From contig NZ_SMLK01000001.1 of the NCBI RefSeq assembly GCF_004681975.1, positions 248,001 through 312,000 of the forward strand: a stretch of DNA of 64,000 nucleotides, written 5' to 3'. Position 1 is the stretch's first letter. Every line of letters starts with the position of its first letter. Shown one piece after another: positions 46,574-55,824 of the stretch. The notes beneath the pieces are model-generated. The model had not been told where the DNA came from. It saw only the letters and a list, made by a program, of their open reading frames with translations, and did no database searches. A program made the position numbers and the translations under genes. Origin of the DNA: Ramlibacter humi (GTDB taxonomy: Bacteria; Pseudomonadota; Gammaproteobacteria; Burkholderiales; Burkholderiaceae_C).

Positions 46574-47242
46574 ATGCGCGTCGTCCACAGCTCGCTGCAC
46601 CAGGAGGTCGCCGACCGCCTGCGCGAACGCATCTTCGACGGTGAGCTGGCGCCCGGCAGCTTCCTCGACGAGGTGCGCATCGCGCAGGAGCTGGAGATTT
46701 CGCGCACGCCGCTGCGCGAAGCGCTGAAGGTGCTCACCGCCGAAGGGCTGGTGCGCCACGAGCCGCGCCGCGGCTGCTTCGTCGCCCAGGTCACCGAGCA
46801 GGACCTGGACGAGATCTTTCCCGTCATCGCGCTGCTGGAAGGCCGCTGCGCGTACGAAGCGGCTTCGAACGCGACCGACGCGGACGTCCAGGCGCTGGAG
46901 GAGCTGCATAACAAGCTCGCCCGCCACGCGAAGGCCCGGCGCGTCAACGACTACTACGCGACCAACTTCGCCATCCATGAAGCCATCATCGCGCTGGCCG
47001 GCAACCGCTGGCTGGCGCAGGTGATCACCGACCTGCGCAAGATCGTCAAGCTGTCGCGGCTGCAGCAGCTGCATGCGCCGGGGCGGCTGGAGCAGAGCCT
47101 GTCGGAGCACCTGGCGGTGTTCGCGGCGCTGAAGGCACGCGATCCCGAAGGGGCGGAGGCCGCGATGAAGACCCACCTGACCCGCCAGCGCGGTGCGCTG
47201 CGCGAACTGGCGCGCGCCCGGCGCGTGAGGCTGGCCGGATGA
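46574..47242 (+). CDS. GntR-family (FCD) regulator of the malonate operon
   Basis: 222 residues. The winged helix (about 8-70) includes EISRTPLREALKVLTAEGLV, and the FCD domain follows with the metal/ligand His pattern in NFAIHEAII and SEHLAV. Its stop overlaps the matA start as ATGA. By analogy with MatR it should respond to malonate or malonyl-CoA and control the genes downstream (inference). Confidence 0.83.
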   Translation: MRVVHSSLHQEVADRLRERIFDGELAPGSFLDEVRIAQELEISRTPLREALKVLTAEGLVRHEPRRGCFVAQVTEQDLDEIFPVIALLEGRCAYEAASNATDADVQALEELHNKLARHAKARRVNDYYATNFAIHEAIIALAGNRWLAQVITDLRKIVKLSRLQQLHAPGRLEQSLSEHLAVFAALKARDPEGAEAAMKTHLTRQRGALRELARARRVRLAG

Positions 47243-48603
47243 GCGCCGGCGAATGGCTCACGCGCGGCGTGTCCATGCTGCGCAACGCGTCGGAGCCGCG
47301 CGCCGTCGAGGCGTCCGCGGCGGTGGAAGAGCGCGCGCCGCGTTCCACCCGTGAAAGGCTGAAGGCCACGCTGCGCCGCAACCAGGAAGCGCTGTCGCCG
47401 CGCGTGCTGCGCCGCACGCTGGCCGAACTGCAGGCGGTGGTCGATCCGCGCGTGAGCGAAGTGGAGGGCGCGCGCCGCGCGCACGAGTTCGCCCTGGGCT
47501 ACGCCAAGGCGTCGCCCGAAGAACGCCGCGATTCCTGGCTGCTGATGAGCGAGCAGTTCGCGCCCGACGCTTCGCACGTGAAGGCCGCGCGCGAAAAATA
47601 CGAAACCGCCATCGGCACGCCCGAAGAGGCGCACGCCGAAGTGCGGCTGCGCCGCGCGCTGGTGTCGCCGCGCGCGCGGCTGCTGCAGCGCTTCGCCGGC
47701 TTTCCGGAGGGCATGCGCTTCCTGGTGGACCTGCGCGCCGAGCTGCTGCCGCACCTGAAGTCCGACCGGCGCCTGCTGTCGCTGGACGCGGAACTGGAGC
47801 ACCTCTTCTCCACCTGGTTCGACGTCGCTTTCCTCGAGCTGCGCCGCATCAGCTGGGACTCGCCCGCGTCGCTGGTGGAAAAGCTCATCAAGTACGAGGC
47901 GGTGCACGACATCCGCAGCTGGGCCGATGTGAAGAACCGGCTGGACAGCGACCGCCGCTGCTACGGCTTCTTCCATCCACGATTGGAAGGCGAGCCGCTG
48001 ATCTTCGTGGAGGTGGCGTTCACCGACGGCATCGCCGGCAGCATCACGCCATTGCTGGACGAAACGGGCCCGCCGGCCGACCTGGCGCGCGCGGCCACCG
48101 CCATCTTCTATTCCATCAGCAACACGCAGGCGGGGCTCAAGGGCGTGAGCTTCGGTGACTCGCTGATCAAGCGCGTGGTGGAGCAGCTCAAGTCCGAACT
48201 GCCGAAACTGAAAGTGTTTGCCACGCTGTCGCCCATCCCAGGGCTGCGCTCGTGGATGGCGAAGCACGCGCCGCCGGAGCTGATGTCGGCGCTGGACGAC
48301 CCGCTGTCGCTGGGACCGAAATCGCCGCATCGCGTGCAGTTGCTGTCGTGGGCCGCGCGCTACCTGGGGCAGGAACTGGACAACGGCCGCCCCATCGACC
48401 CCGTCGCCCGCTTCCACCTGGGCAACGGCGCGCGGGTGGAGAAGCTCAATTGGGGCGCCGACCCTTCGCCCAAGGGGCTGAAGCAGTCTTTCGGCCTGAT
48501 GGTGAACTACCTGTACGACATCAAGCGCCTGGACCGCCACCGGGCGCAGCTGGCGCAAGGACAAATCCCGATTTCCGGTGCCATCGAAGACCTGTACGGT
48601 TGA
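47239..48603 (+). CDS. matA: Malonyl-CoA decarboxylase
   Basis: 454 residues, MLYCD family. The N-terminal helical domain (about 30-190) is followed by the acetyltransferase-like catalytic domain with FFHPRLEGEPLIFVEVAF, LKVFATLSPIPGLRSWM and FHLGNGARVEKLNW, which carry the conserved Ser and His of the family. It converts malonyl-CoA to acetyl-CoA and CO2. It is coupled to gntR and followed by a Bug protein and an acyl-CoA synthetase resembling MatB. Confidence 0.9.
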   Translation: MSAGEWLTRGVSMLRNASEPRAVEASAAVEERAPRSTRERLKATLRRNQEALSPRVLRRTLAELQAVVDPRVSEVEGARRAHEFALGYAKASPEERRDSWLLMSEQFAPDASHVKAAREKYETAIGTPEEAHAEVRLRRALVSPRARLLQRFAGFPEGMRFLVDLRAELLPHLKSDRRLLSLDAELEHLFSTWFDVAFLELRRISWDSPASLVEKLIKYEAVHDIRSWADVKNRLDSDRRCYGFFHPRLEGEPLIFVEVAFTDGIAGSITPLLDETGPPADLARAATAIFYSISNTQAGLKGVSFGDSLIKRVVEQLKSELPKLKVFATLSPIPGLRSWMAKHAPPELMSALDDPLSLGPKSPHRVQLLSWAARYLGQELDNGRPIDPVARFHLGNGARVEKLNWGADPSPKGLKQSFGLMVNYLYDIKRLDRHRAQLAQGQIPISGAIEDLYG

Positions 48604-48640
48604 GCGGTCCGAAGACATCCGACAACAAAAGGAGACAGCC

Positions 48641-49639
48641 ATGAAGCATTTCGGTTTCAGCCGGCGCGACGTGCTGCGCGCCGCGGGGGCGGCGGGTGCC
48701 GCCGCGGTCGCTTCGCCGGTGTTCGCGCAGGCCGCCGCAAGCTGGCCTTCCAAGCCCATCACCATGGTCGTGCCGTTCCCCGCGGGCGGCGGCACGGACG
48801 CGTTCGCGCGCCCGCTGGCCGCGCAGTTCGCCAAGCAGACCGGCAAGCAGCTGGTCATCGACAACAAGGGCGGCGCGGGCGGCACGGTGGGCGCCAGCCT
48901 GGCTTCGCGCATGCCGCCCGACGGCTACGGCCTGTTCATGGGCGCGGTGCACCACACCATCGCGCCGTCCATCTACCCGAAGCTCGACTACGACCTGGAG
49001 AAGGACTTCGTGCCCATCACGCTGGTGGCGCGCGTGCCGCAGGTGGTGGTGGTCAATCCCAAGCGCATCGAGGCCAGCGACTTCAAGGGCTTCCTCGATC
49101 TGCTGCGCCGCAATCCCGGCAAGTACAACTACGCATCGGCGGGCAACGGCACCTCGCACCACCTGGCGGGCGAGCTGTTCAAGATCCAGACCAGGACTTT
49201 CATCACCCACATCCCGTACCGCGGCGCGGGCCCCGCGCTGCAGGACCTCATCACCGGCAGCGCCGACCTGATGTTCGACGGGCTCGGTTCCTCGGCCGCG
49301 CACATCAAGGGCGGCCGCATCAAGGCGCTGATGGTGTCGGGCAACAAGCGCAACCCCGCGTTCCCCGACGTGCCGGCCGCTTCCGAAGTGGGCATGCCCG
49401 ACTACACGGTGACCACCTGGTACGGCATCTGGGCGCCGAAGAACACGCCGGCCGACATCCAGGCGCGCGTGGCCGAAGAGGTGCGCAAGGCCATCCAGAC
49501 CGACGAGCTCAAGGCCATCTGGGCCCAGCAGGGCGCGGAGTTCCCCAACTTCGCGCAGCAGCAGTTCGCGGGCTTCATCCACGAGGAAGTCACCCGCTGG
49601 GCGCAAGTGGTGAAAACCGCCAACGTGAAGGCGGACTGA
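48641..49639 (+). CDS. Tripartite tricarboxylate transporter (Bug/TctC) substrate-binding protein
   Basis: 332 residues. The signal SRRDVLRAAGAAGAAAVASPVFAQ, in part, has a good twin-arginine motif. The mature part begins WPSKPITMVVPFPAGGGTDAFAR and shows the Bug fold with GKYNYASAGNGTSHHL. AAAAGGAGACAGCC precedes the ATG. Inside a malonate operon it is expected to bind malonate or a related acid in the periplasm, taking the place of a MatC carrier (inference). No TctAB membrane partners are seen in the window. Confidence 0.85.
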   Translation: MKHFGFSRRDVLRAAGAAGAAAVASPVFAQAAASWPSKPITMVVPFPAGGGTDAFARPLAAQFAKQTGKQLVIDNKGGAGGTVGASLASRMPPDGYGLFMGAVHHTIAPSIYPKLDYDLEKDFVPITLVARVPQVVVVNPKRIEASDFKGFLDLLRRNPGKYNYASAGNGTSHHLAGELFKIQTRTFITHIPYRGAGPALQDLITGSADLMFDGLGSSAAHIKGGRIKALMVSGNKRNPAFPDVPAASEVGMPDYTVTTWYGIWAPKNTPADIQARVAEEVRKAIQTDELKAIWAQQGAEFPNFAQQQFAGFIHEEVTRWAQVVKTANVKAD

Positions 49640-49642
49640 GCG

Positions 49643-50404
49643 TTGACGGGGCAGGTCCGGCTCGAACGCGAAGGTCCCATCGCCCGGGTCGTCCTGTCCC
49701 ATCCCGGGCGGCTCAACGCCATGTCGCGCGCGATGTGGCGTGAGCTGCGCGAAGCCTTCGTTTCCATCCAGCACGACACGTCCCTGCGCTGCGCCGTGGT
49801 GCAGGGCGAGGGCGATGCGTTCTGCGCCGGCGGCGACATCTCCGAATACGCGCAGTTCCGCTTCGAGGAAGCGTCGCTGCGCGCCTTCCACGAGGAAGAC
49901 GTGTGGGGCGGCCTGTCCGCGGTGCTGGACTGCGACCTGCCCGTGGTCGCCTGCATCCGCGGCGCCTGCATGGGCGCCGGCGTGGAGATCGCCAGCGCCT
50001 GCGACATCCGCATCGCGGCGGACAGCGCCAGCTTCGGCGCGCCCATCGCGCGGCTGGGTTTCCCGATGGCGCCGCGCGAAGCGCAACTGGTGGTGCGCGC
50101 GGCCGGCGAGGGCATCGCCCGCCAGATGCTGCTGGAAGCGGCGGTGCTCGACGCGGCGCGCCTCTACACGCTGGGGTTCCTGCAGCACCTGGTGCCCGCG
50201 GACGCATGGAAGGCGCGATGCGACGAGGTGGTCCGCCGCATCGCGTCGCTCGCGCCGCAGGCCGCGCGACTGAACAAGCGCACCTTGCGCGCGCTGCGCG
50301 AGGGCAACCAGGCCGAACTGGACGGCGCCTACCGCTATGCTCCCGCCGCCGAACACCGGGAGGGTGTCGCGGCTTTCCTGGAAAAGCGCAAGCCGGCCTT
50401 CTGA
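49643..50404 (+). CDS. Enoyl-CoA hydratase/isomerase family protein
   Basis: 253 residues, crotonase fold. The start is a TTG 3 bp after the preceding stop, with a methionine only much later, so TTG is accepted. The oxyanion-hole segments are FCAGGDISEYAQF (about 56-68) and RGACMGAGVEIASACD (about 106-121). The reaction is not predictable: hydratase, isomerase or decarboxylase are all possible. Its place between a Bug protein and matB suggests a step on malonyl- or a related acyl-CoA. Confidence 0.82.
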   Translation: MTGQVRLEREGPIARVVLSHPGRLNAMSRAMWRELREAFVSIQHDTSLRCAVVQGEGDAFCAGGDISEYAQFRFEEASLRAFHEEDVWGGLSAVLDCDLPVVACIRGACMGAGVEIASACDIRIAADSASFGAPIARLGFPMAPREAQLVVRAAGEGIARQMLLEAAVLDAARLYTLGFLQHLVPADAWKARCDEVVRRIASLAPQAARLNKRTLRALREGNQAELDGAYRYAPAAEHREGVAAFLEKRKPAF

Positions 50405-50423
50405 CCCCCGCGCCGGAGATCCC

Positions 50424-51953
50424 ATGACGACCGAGAACCAGAACCTCTTCGCCGCGCTGCGCGCGGCTTTCCCCAAGAACCTCGACGAGATCGCCGTCGA
50501 GACCGACGACGAACTGGCCTACAGCTGGCGCGACCTGGACCGCGCCACCGCCATGATCGCCAACCTGCTGGTGTCGCTGAAGCTGCCCGAAGGCTCGCGC
50601 ATCGCGGTGCAGGTGGAGAAGTCGGTCGAGGCCATGATGCTGTACCTGGCCACGCTGCGGGCCGGCTACGTGTTCCTGCCGCTGAACACGGCCTACCAGA
50701 GCGCGGAGATCGAATACTTCATAGCCAACGCCGAACCCGCCGTGGTGGTGTGCAGCCCGAAGAACTTCGGCTGGGTGAGCAAGATCGCCTTCCAGGCCGG
50801 CACCAGGAACGTGTTCACGCTGGGCGACGACCGCACCGGCTCGCTGCTGGACCGCGCCGCGGTGCACGGCGACGTGCACCAGCCCGCGAAGAAGCCGGCC
50901 GGCGACCTGGCCGCCATCCTGTACACCAGCGGCACCACCGGGCGCAGCAAGGGCGCGATGCTCACGCATGGCAACATGCTGTCGAACGCGCGCGTGCTGA
51001 AGGACTACTGGGGCTGGAAGCCGGGCGACGTGCTGGTCCACGCGCTGCCCATCTTTCACGTGCACGGCCTGTTCGTCGCCATCCACGGCGCGCTCATCAA
51101 CGGCAGCAAGATGCTCTGGATGGCGAAGTTCGACCCGAAGAAGGTCATCGCGTGGATGCCGCGCGCCACTGTGTTCATGGGCGTTCCCACGCTGTACGTG
51201 CGCATGCTGGCCGAGCCGTCGCTGGACCAGGCCGCGGCGAAGAACATGCGCCTGTTCATCGCCGGCTCCGCGCCGCTGCTGGTCGAGACGTTCAAGGCCT
51301 GGCAGGACCGCACCGGCCACACCATCCTGGAACGCTACGGCATGAGCGAGACGGTGATGCTCACGTCCAACCCGTACCGGCCCGAGGAAGGCCGCCGCGG
51401 CGGCACGGTGGGCTTCCCGCTGCCGGGCGTGGGCCTGCGCGTGATGGGCGACGACGGCAAGGAGCTGCCCACCGGCGAGATCGGCGGCATCCAGGTCAAG
51501 GGGCCCAACGTGTTCAAGGGCTACTGGCGCATGCCGGAAAAGACGAAGGAAGAATTCACGGCCGACGGCTGGTTCAGGACCGGCGACGTGGGCAAGGTCG
51601 ATGGCGACGGCTACGTCAGCATCGTGGGCCGCAGCAAGGACCTGATCATCAGCGGCGGCTACAACGTGTACCCCGCCGAGATCGAGGGCTACATCAACGA
51701 GATGCCCGGCGTGGCCGAGAGCGCGCTGGTGGGCGTGCCGCACCCGGACTTCGGCGAAGTGGGCGTGGCGGTGGTCATCCCCAAGCCGGGCGCGAAGCTG
51801 TCGCCCGGCGAGATCGTGGCCACGCTGAAGGCGAAGCTGGCCAACTTCAAGATCCCCAAGCGCTGCTTCGTCGTGGATGAGTTGCCGCGCAACACCATGG
51901 GCAAGGTGCAGAAGAACCTGCTGCGCGGCGAGTACAAGGATTTATTTGCCTGA
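50424..51953 (+). CDS. matB: Malonyl-CoA synthetase
   Basis: 509 residues, ANL superfamily. Motifs: LYTSGTTGRSKGAML (P-loop, about 172-186), ERYGMSETVMLTSNPY (about 308-323), GWFRTGDVG and the C-terminal Lys in LPRNTMGKVQKN. The sequence pattern fits MatB, which activates malonate to malonyl-CoA for MatA. Long-chain acyl-CoA ligases are related, but the operon supports malonate. Its stop codon overlaps a perfect inverted repeat. Confidence 0.87.
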   Translation: MTTENQNLFAALRAAFPKNLDEIAVETDDELAYSWRDLDRATAMIANLLVSLKLPEGSRIAVQVEKSVEAMMLYLATLRAGYVFLPLNTAYQSAEIEYFIANAEPAVVVCSPKNFGWVSKIAFQAGTRNVFTLGDDRTGSLLDRAAVHGDVHQPAKKPAGDLAAILYTSGTTGRSKGAMLTHGNMLSNARVLKDYWGWKPGDVLVHALPIFHVHGLFVAIHGALINGSKMLWMAKFDPKKVIAWMPRATVFMGVPTLYVRMLAEPSLDQAAAKNMRLFIAGSAPLLVETFKAWQDRTGHTILERYGMSETVMLTSNPYRPEEGRRGGTVGFPLPGVGLRVMGDDGKELPTGEIGGIQVKGPNVFKGYWRMPEKTKEEFTADGWFRTGDVGKVDGDGYVSIVGRSKDLIISGGYNVYPAEIEGYINEMPGVAESALVGVPHPDFGEVGVAVVIPKPGAKLSPGEIVATLKAKLANFKIPKRCFVVDELPRNTMGKVQKNLLRGEYKDLFA

Positions 51954-51966
51954 CATGTGCATGTCA
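51951..51966. promoter_or_regulatory. Perfect inverted repeat TGACATG-TG-CATGTCA at the matB stop
   Basis: 7-bp arms with a 2-bp centre, starting at the TGA stop of matB and ending 27 bp before the GTG start of the hybrid histidine kinase. Its position fits an operator for the kinase gene; it is too short to be a terminator. Confidence 0.5.
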
Positions 51967-51993
51967 TGGGATGAGCCCGGCTAGACTGCCCGA

Positions 51994-54201
51994 GTGCCGT
52001 CCCACCTCCGCGCAGCGAGCATCCGTGCCCGCCTGATCCTGCTGGTGCTCGCGCTGTGGCTGCCGGCCGTGGCGGGGCTCGGGCTGCAGGCGCGCGACAC
52101 CTATCTTCGCGAGGAAGCCGCGGCGCGCGACGACCTGCGGCAGCTGGCCGGTTCGCTGGCGCATTCGGCGGAAGCGGAACTGGACCGCCGCATGGTGCTG
52201 GCCCGCGTGCTGGCGGCGTCCCCCTCGCTGCGGACGCGCGACTTGGCGGCGTTCCACGCGCAGGCGCGCGAGGCGGTGGAAGGCACGGGGCTCAACGTGA
52301 TGCTGGTGGACCGCACGCGGCAGCGGCTGCACACCGCGCAGGCCGCGCCGCAGGTCACCCCGCGCACGCCCGGCGCCGTGTTCTCCGAGCACGGTCCGGT
52401 GATTGCCTACGTCCCCCGCGACCCGATCACCGGCCAGCCCGCCATCGGCCTGTTTCTGCCCGAGCCGGGCACGCCGGCGCCGGAGTTCAATGTCGGCGTC
52501 ACCTTCAGCCCCGCCGCCGTGCAGGCGGTGGCCATGCGGCCCGACTATCCCGAAGGCGCGCTCGCCTCCATCGTCGACGCGCGGCAGCGCGTGATGGCCC
52601 GCAGCCGCGATCCGGAGAAATGGCTCGGCGCCCGCGCCAGCAACACGGAACTGCTGGCGCGGGCCGAACGCGGTGGCAGCGGCTTTGTCGAGACCACCAC
52701 GCTGGACGGCGTGTCGTCGCTCACGTTCCTGACCCCGCCCAACCGCTATGGATGGGCCGCGATCGTGGCCCTGCCCCAGTCGGCCCTGAGGCTGGCGGCG
52801 CAGCGCATCGCGCTGCAAGCCATCGGCGCATCGGCGGTCCTGCTGGTCACCGGCCTGGCCATCGCGCTGCTGGTCGCGCGCCGCATCAGCCGGCCGGTGC
52901 TGGCGCTGGAGCAAGCCGCCGGCGAACTGCTGGCGCAGCGCGTGCCCGAGCCGCTGCGCACCGGTCTGGCCGAAGTCGACCGCGTCGGCGCGGTGCTGCA
53001 CGACGCCGGCGTGCGGGCGCGCGAATCGGAAAGGGTGCTGGAAGCGCGCGTGGCCGAAGCGGTGAGCGAAGTGCGCCAGGCCGAAAGCCGGCTCTTCGAG
53101 GCGCGCAAGCACGAAGCCATCGGCCGCCTCACCGGCGGCGTGGCGCACGACTTCAACAACCTGCTGCAGACCATCTCCATGGGCCTGCAGGTGGTGCAGC
53201 GCGGCGTGCCCGAAGGCCGCCACACGCGCCCGCTGCAGGCCGCGCTGGCCGCCTGCGGCAAGGCCGCCGACCTGGTGCGGCAGATGCTGGCCTTCGGCCG
53301 CGCGCAGCAGCTGCGCCCGCAGCCGGTGGACCTGGCCGACTTGCTGCTGCGCAGCCGCGACCTCACCGGCAAGGCGCTGGGCGAACGCATCCGTCTGGTG
53401 GCCGACCTCAACCCCTCGCTGCCGCCGGTGCTGGCCGATCCCACGCAGCTGGAACTGGCCCTGCTCAATCTCGTGTTCAACGCGCGCGACGCCATGCCCG
53501 AAGGCGGCAGCGTCACCGTCAGCGCGCGGCCGGCGGACAGCGGTGAAATCGGCCTGGAAGACCGCGCCTTCGTGCGCATCGACGTGCGCGACAGCGGCCA
53601 CGGCATGGACGGCGACACGCTATCTCGCGTGTTCGAGCCGTACTTCACCACCAAGCCGGTGGGCCGCGGCACTGGCCTGGGCCTGCCGCAGGTGCAGGCT
53701 TTCGCGCGCCAGTCGGGCGGCGACGTGCGCATCGCCAGCACGCCGGGCGAGGGCACCACCGTCACCATGTACCTGCTGGTGTCCAGCAGCCCCGCCGAAA
53801 CGGAGCTGCCTGTCCAGCCCGCCATCCGCCGCCCGCGCCGCAGCCTGCGCGTGGTGATGGTGGAAGACGACGTGCTGGTCGCGTCGGTCGTGCCGGCGGC
53901 GCTGGAGCACGAAGGCCACCGCGTCACGCTCTGCCGCACGGCCGACGAAGCCCGGCTGCTGCTGGCGCAGGGCCTGGCTGCGGATGTGCTGTTCACCGAC
54001 GTGGTGATGCCCGGTTCCATGACGGGCCTGGAACTCGTGGCGTGGTGCCGTGAGAACCGGCCCGAGCTGCCGGCGCTGGTGGCCACCGGCTATTCCGCGC
54101 GGCCGCCCGAAGGCGTCTGGAAGCTGCTGTGCAAGCCCTACGTCATCGAAGACCTGCTGGACGCGCTGGACGTTGCCGCTTCGGCGGCGGAACCGGCCTG
54201 A
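51994..54201 (+). CDS. Hybrid sensor histidine kinase with C-terminal receiver
   Basis: 735 residues from a GTG. A membrane span (about 11-30), a periplasmic sensor part with dCache-like layout (about 31-265), a second span (about 268-292) and a HAMP-like region follow in order. The H-box GGVAHDFNNLLQT has His385. An HATPase_c domain (about 480-600) has GRGTGLGLPQV, and a receiver domain at about 625-730 has Asp669 (VLFTDVVMPG). The signal is unknown. A methyltransferase gene follows 10 bp later. Confidence 0.87.
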   Translation: MPSHLRAASIRARLILLVLALWLPAVAGLGLQARDTYLREEAAARDDLRQLAGSLAHSAEAELDRRMVLARVLAASPSLRTRDLAAFHAQAREAVEGTGLNVMLVDRTRQRLHTAQAAPQVTPRTPGAVFSEHGPVIAYVPRDPITGQPAIGLFLPEPGTPAPEFNVGVTFSPAAVQAVAMRPDYPEGALASIVDARQRVMARSRDPEKWLGARASNTELLARAERGGSGFVETTTLDGVSSLTFLTPPNRYGWAAIVALPQSALRLAAQRIALQAIGASAVLLVTGLAIALLVARRISRPVLALEQAAGELLAQRVPEPLRTGLAEVDRVGAVLHDAGVRARESERVLEARVAEAVSEVRQAESRLFEARKHEAIGRLTGGVAHDFNNLLQTISMGLQVVQRGVPEGRHTRPLQAALAACGKAADLVRQMLAFGRAQQLRPQPVDLADLLLRSRDLTGKALGERIRLVADLNPSLPPVLADPTQLELALLNLVFNARDAMPEGGSVTVSARPADSGEIGLEDRAFVRIDVRDSGHGMDGDTLSRVFEPYFTTKPVGRGTGLGLPQVQAFARQSGGDVRIASTPGEGTTVTMYLLVSSSPAETELPVQPAIRRPRRSLRVVMVEDDVLVASVVPAALEHEGHRVTLCRTADEARLLLAQGLAADVLFTDVVMPGSMTGLELVAWCRENRPELPALVATGYSARPPEGVWKLLCKPYVIEDLLDALDVAASAAEPA

Positions 54202-54211
54202 GCTCGCCACC

Positions 54212-55366
54212 ATGGAAAGCTCCGTGCTGGCCGAGCTGAACGCCGAGATCGGCCGCGGCTACGACCGCATCGCTTACGACCCCGTGCTGGACGCCTCGCT
54301 CGACCTGGAGCGCCTGCTGGGCCTGTCCGTGCTGTTCGGCGGCACGCCGCCGCGGGACCCCGACGTGCTGGACTTCGGCAGCGGCACCGGCAGCCTGCTG
54401 GAGCGCCTGGCCACGCAGACGCAGGGCCGGTTGACCGGCGTCGACATCTCGGCGCAGGCATGCGAGCGCGCCGCCGCACGCTGCCGGCCTTTCGGCAGCC
54501 GCGTCAACGTGCTGTGCCGCGACTTCCTCGCGCTGGACCCGGACACACTGGGGCAGTTCGATGTGGCGTGCCACATCGGCGTGCTGTACGTGCTGCCGCC
54601 AGCCTTGCGCGCCGAAGTGCTCCGCCTGCTGGGCCGTTGCCTGAAGCCCGGCGGCGCCCTGGTCATCAGCTACTACACCGGGGCCTTCCATGCTGCGCGC
54701 GCGGCGCTGCACCGCAGCGTGCGCGAAGCGGTGTCGCCCGGCGAGGCCGGCATCCCCGCCGCGCGGGCCCACATCGAAGCCATGGCCCAGGCGCTGCCGC
54801 CGGCGGGCCCGCTGCGGGACATGCTCCTGGCCGTGATGCGCACCACGCAGGAACTGCCGGACACGGTGTTCTTCCACGAGGTGCTCAACGGCCGCTTCGA
54901 CACGCTGGAGACGGCGCAGCTGGACAGCGCGCTGTCGCCTTTCGGGGTGGGCTTCGCGGGTTGGCTCGATCCGCTGGCCCAGCCGCCGGGAAGCACGCCG
55001 CGCGAAAGGGCGGTGGCGGCCGACGCGCTGGACTACGCGGCGGCCCGCTACCGCCATGCCGTCTTCGTCCGCATGGACGCGGGCGCGCGGCCGGACGTCG
55101 CCCGGCCGGCCTGGCGATCGTGCTGCGTCGCCGCGGCGCCTTCGGCGGAAGGGCGGCGGTACCAGTTGCGCGGGCAGGACGTGCATCTCACGGTGCACCA
55201 GCCGCGCGCGGCCGCGGTGCTCGATGCGCTCGCGCAGGGGCCGCTGCCATGGGAAAGCATCGTGGCGGCATGGGGCCACGGCGCGCCGGAAAGCGCGCTG
55301 CGCGCCGGCCTGGAATCACTCTGGCGCGGCGGCGCCATCGCGCCGCTCTGGCCGCGGCAAGGCTAG
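54212..55366 (+). CDS. SAM-dependent methyltransferase with extra C-terminal domain
   Basis: 384 residues. The class I core (about 30-190) has motif I VLDFGSGTGSLLERL, the acidic loop LTGVDISAQA and IGVLYVLPPALRAEVL. The following part resembles methyltransferase regulatory-domain proteins, with a winged-helix-like end (VLDALAQGPLPWESIVAAW). Substrate unknown. It follows the hybrid kinase by 10 bp and probably shares its transcript, an unusual pairing. Confidence 0.78.
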   Translation: MESSVLAELNAEIGRGYDRIAYDPVLDASLDLERLLGLSVLFGGTPPRDPDVLDFGSGTGSLLERLATQTQGRLTGVDISAQACERAAARCRPFGSRVNVLCRDFLALDPDTLGQFDVACHIGVLYVLPPALRAEVLRLLGRCLKPGGALVISYYTGAFHAARAALHRSVREAVSPGEAGIPAARAHIEAMAQALPPAGPLRDMLLAVMRTTQELPDTVFFHEVLNGRFDTLETAQLDSALSPFGVGFAGWLDPLAQPPGSTPRERAVAADALDYAAARYRHAVFVRMDAGARPDVARPAWRSCCVAAAPSAEGRRYQLRGQDVHLTVHQPRAAAVLDALAQGPLPWESIVAAWGHGAPESALRAGLESLWRGGAIAPLWPRQG

Positions 55367-55605
55367 CCGGCCGGACGGGCGTGCGCCGGTTCTTGCGCCG
55401 GCATCACCGGCACGCCCGCATCCAGCTCGCGCAGCGCGCGCCAGGTTTCGGGCGACACCATCTGTTCGGCGTGGTCGGCCGGGTTGACCACGCGGCACTC
55501 CTCGCGCGTGGCGTACCAGCCGCCCGCGAACAACCCGCGCGCCTCCGCGTTCGGTTCGTGGGGCGCCGATGCGTGATCCAGCGGTGGTTGCCAGAGGGTG
55601 TCCAT
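55363..55605 (-). CDS. Hypothetical protein, small
   Basis: 80 residues. It begins MDTLWQPPLDHAS and contains WYATREECRVVNPADHAEQM and VSPETWRALRELDAGVPV. It is not recognised as a family, has no signal and no good ribosome site, and overlaps the end of the methyltransferase gene by 4 bp. Residue composition (Trp, Pro and charged residues in a plausible globular order) supports coding, but with caution. Confidence 0.5.
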   Translation of the reverse strand: MDTLWQPPLDHASAPHEPNAEARGLFAGGWYATREECRVVNPADHAEQMVSPETWRALRELDAGVPVMPAQEPAHARPAG

Positions 55606-55700
55606 GCGGAATGGTTGGCGGCCGCCCTCGGCGGGGCTGCCAGCGGCGTGGCACAGGTGTTGTCGGCGGGCTCCCACAGCCAATGCAGCGGGCGGACTCT

Positions 55701-55712
55701 GGACATTTGTCC
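55701..55712. promoter_or_regulatory. Inverted repeat GGACATTTGTCC upstream of a small gene
   Basis: Perfect palindrome with arms GGACA/TGTCC around TT, in the 219-bp gap between two small divergent genes. A possible operator; nothing else is recognisable in the gap. Confidence 0.35.
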
Positions 55713-55824
55713 CATGCTTACGGACTGCACGCCAGGCAACTCATTTCTTGCGCTTGCATACGCCTGGAACGCGGCGGTCGGGCGCACATTGGCGCCAGCA
55801 CGCGAAGACGATTGCGAAGAACCC

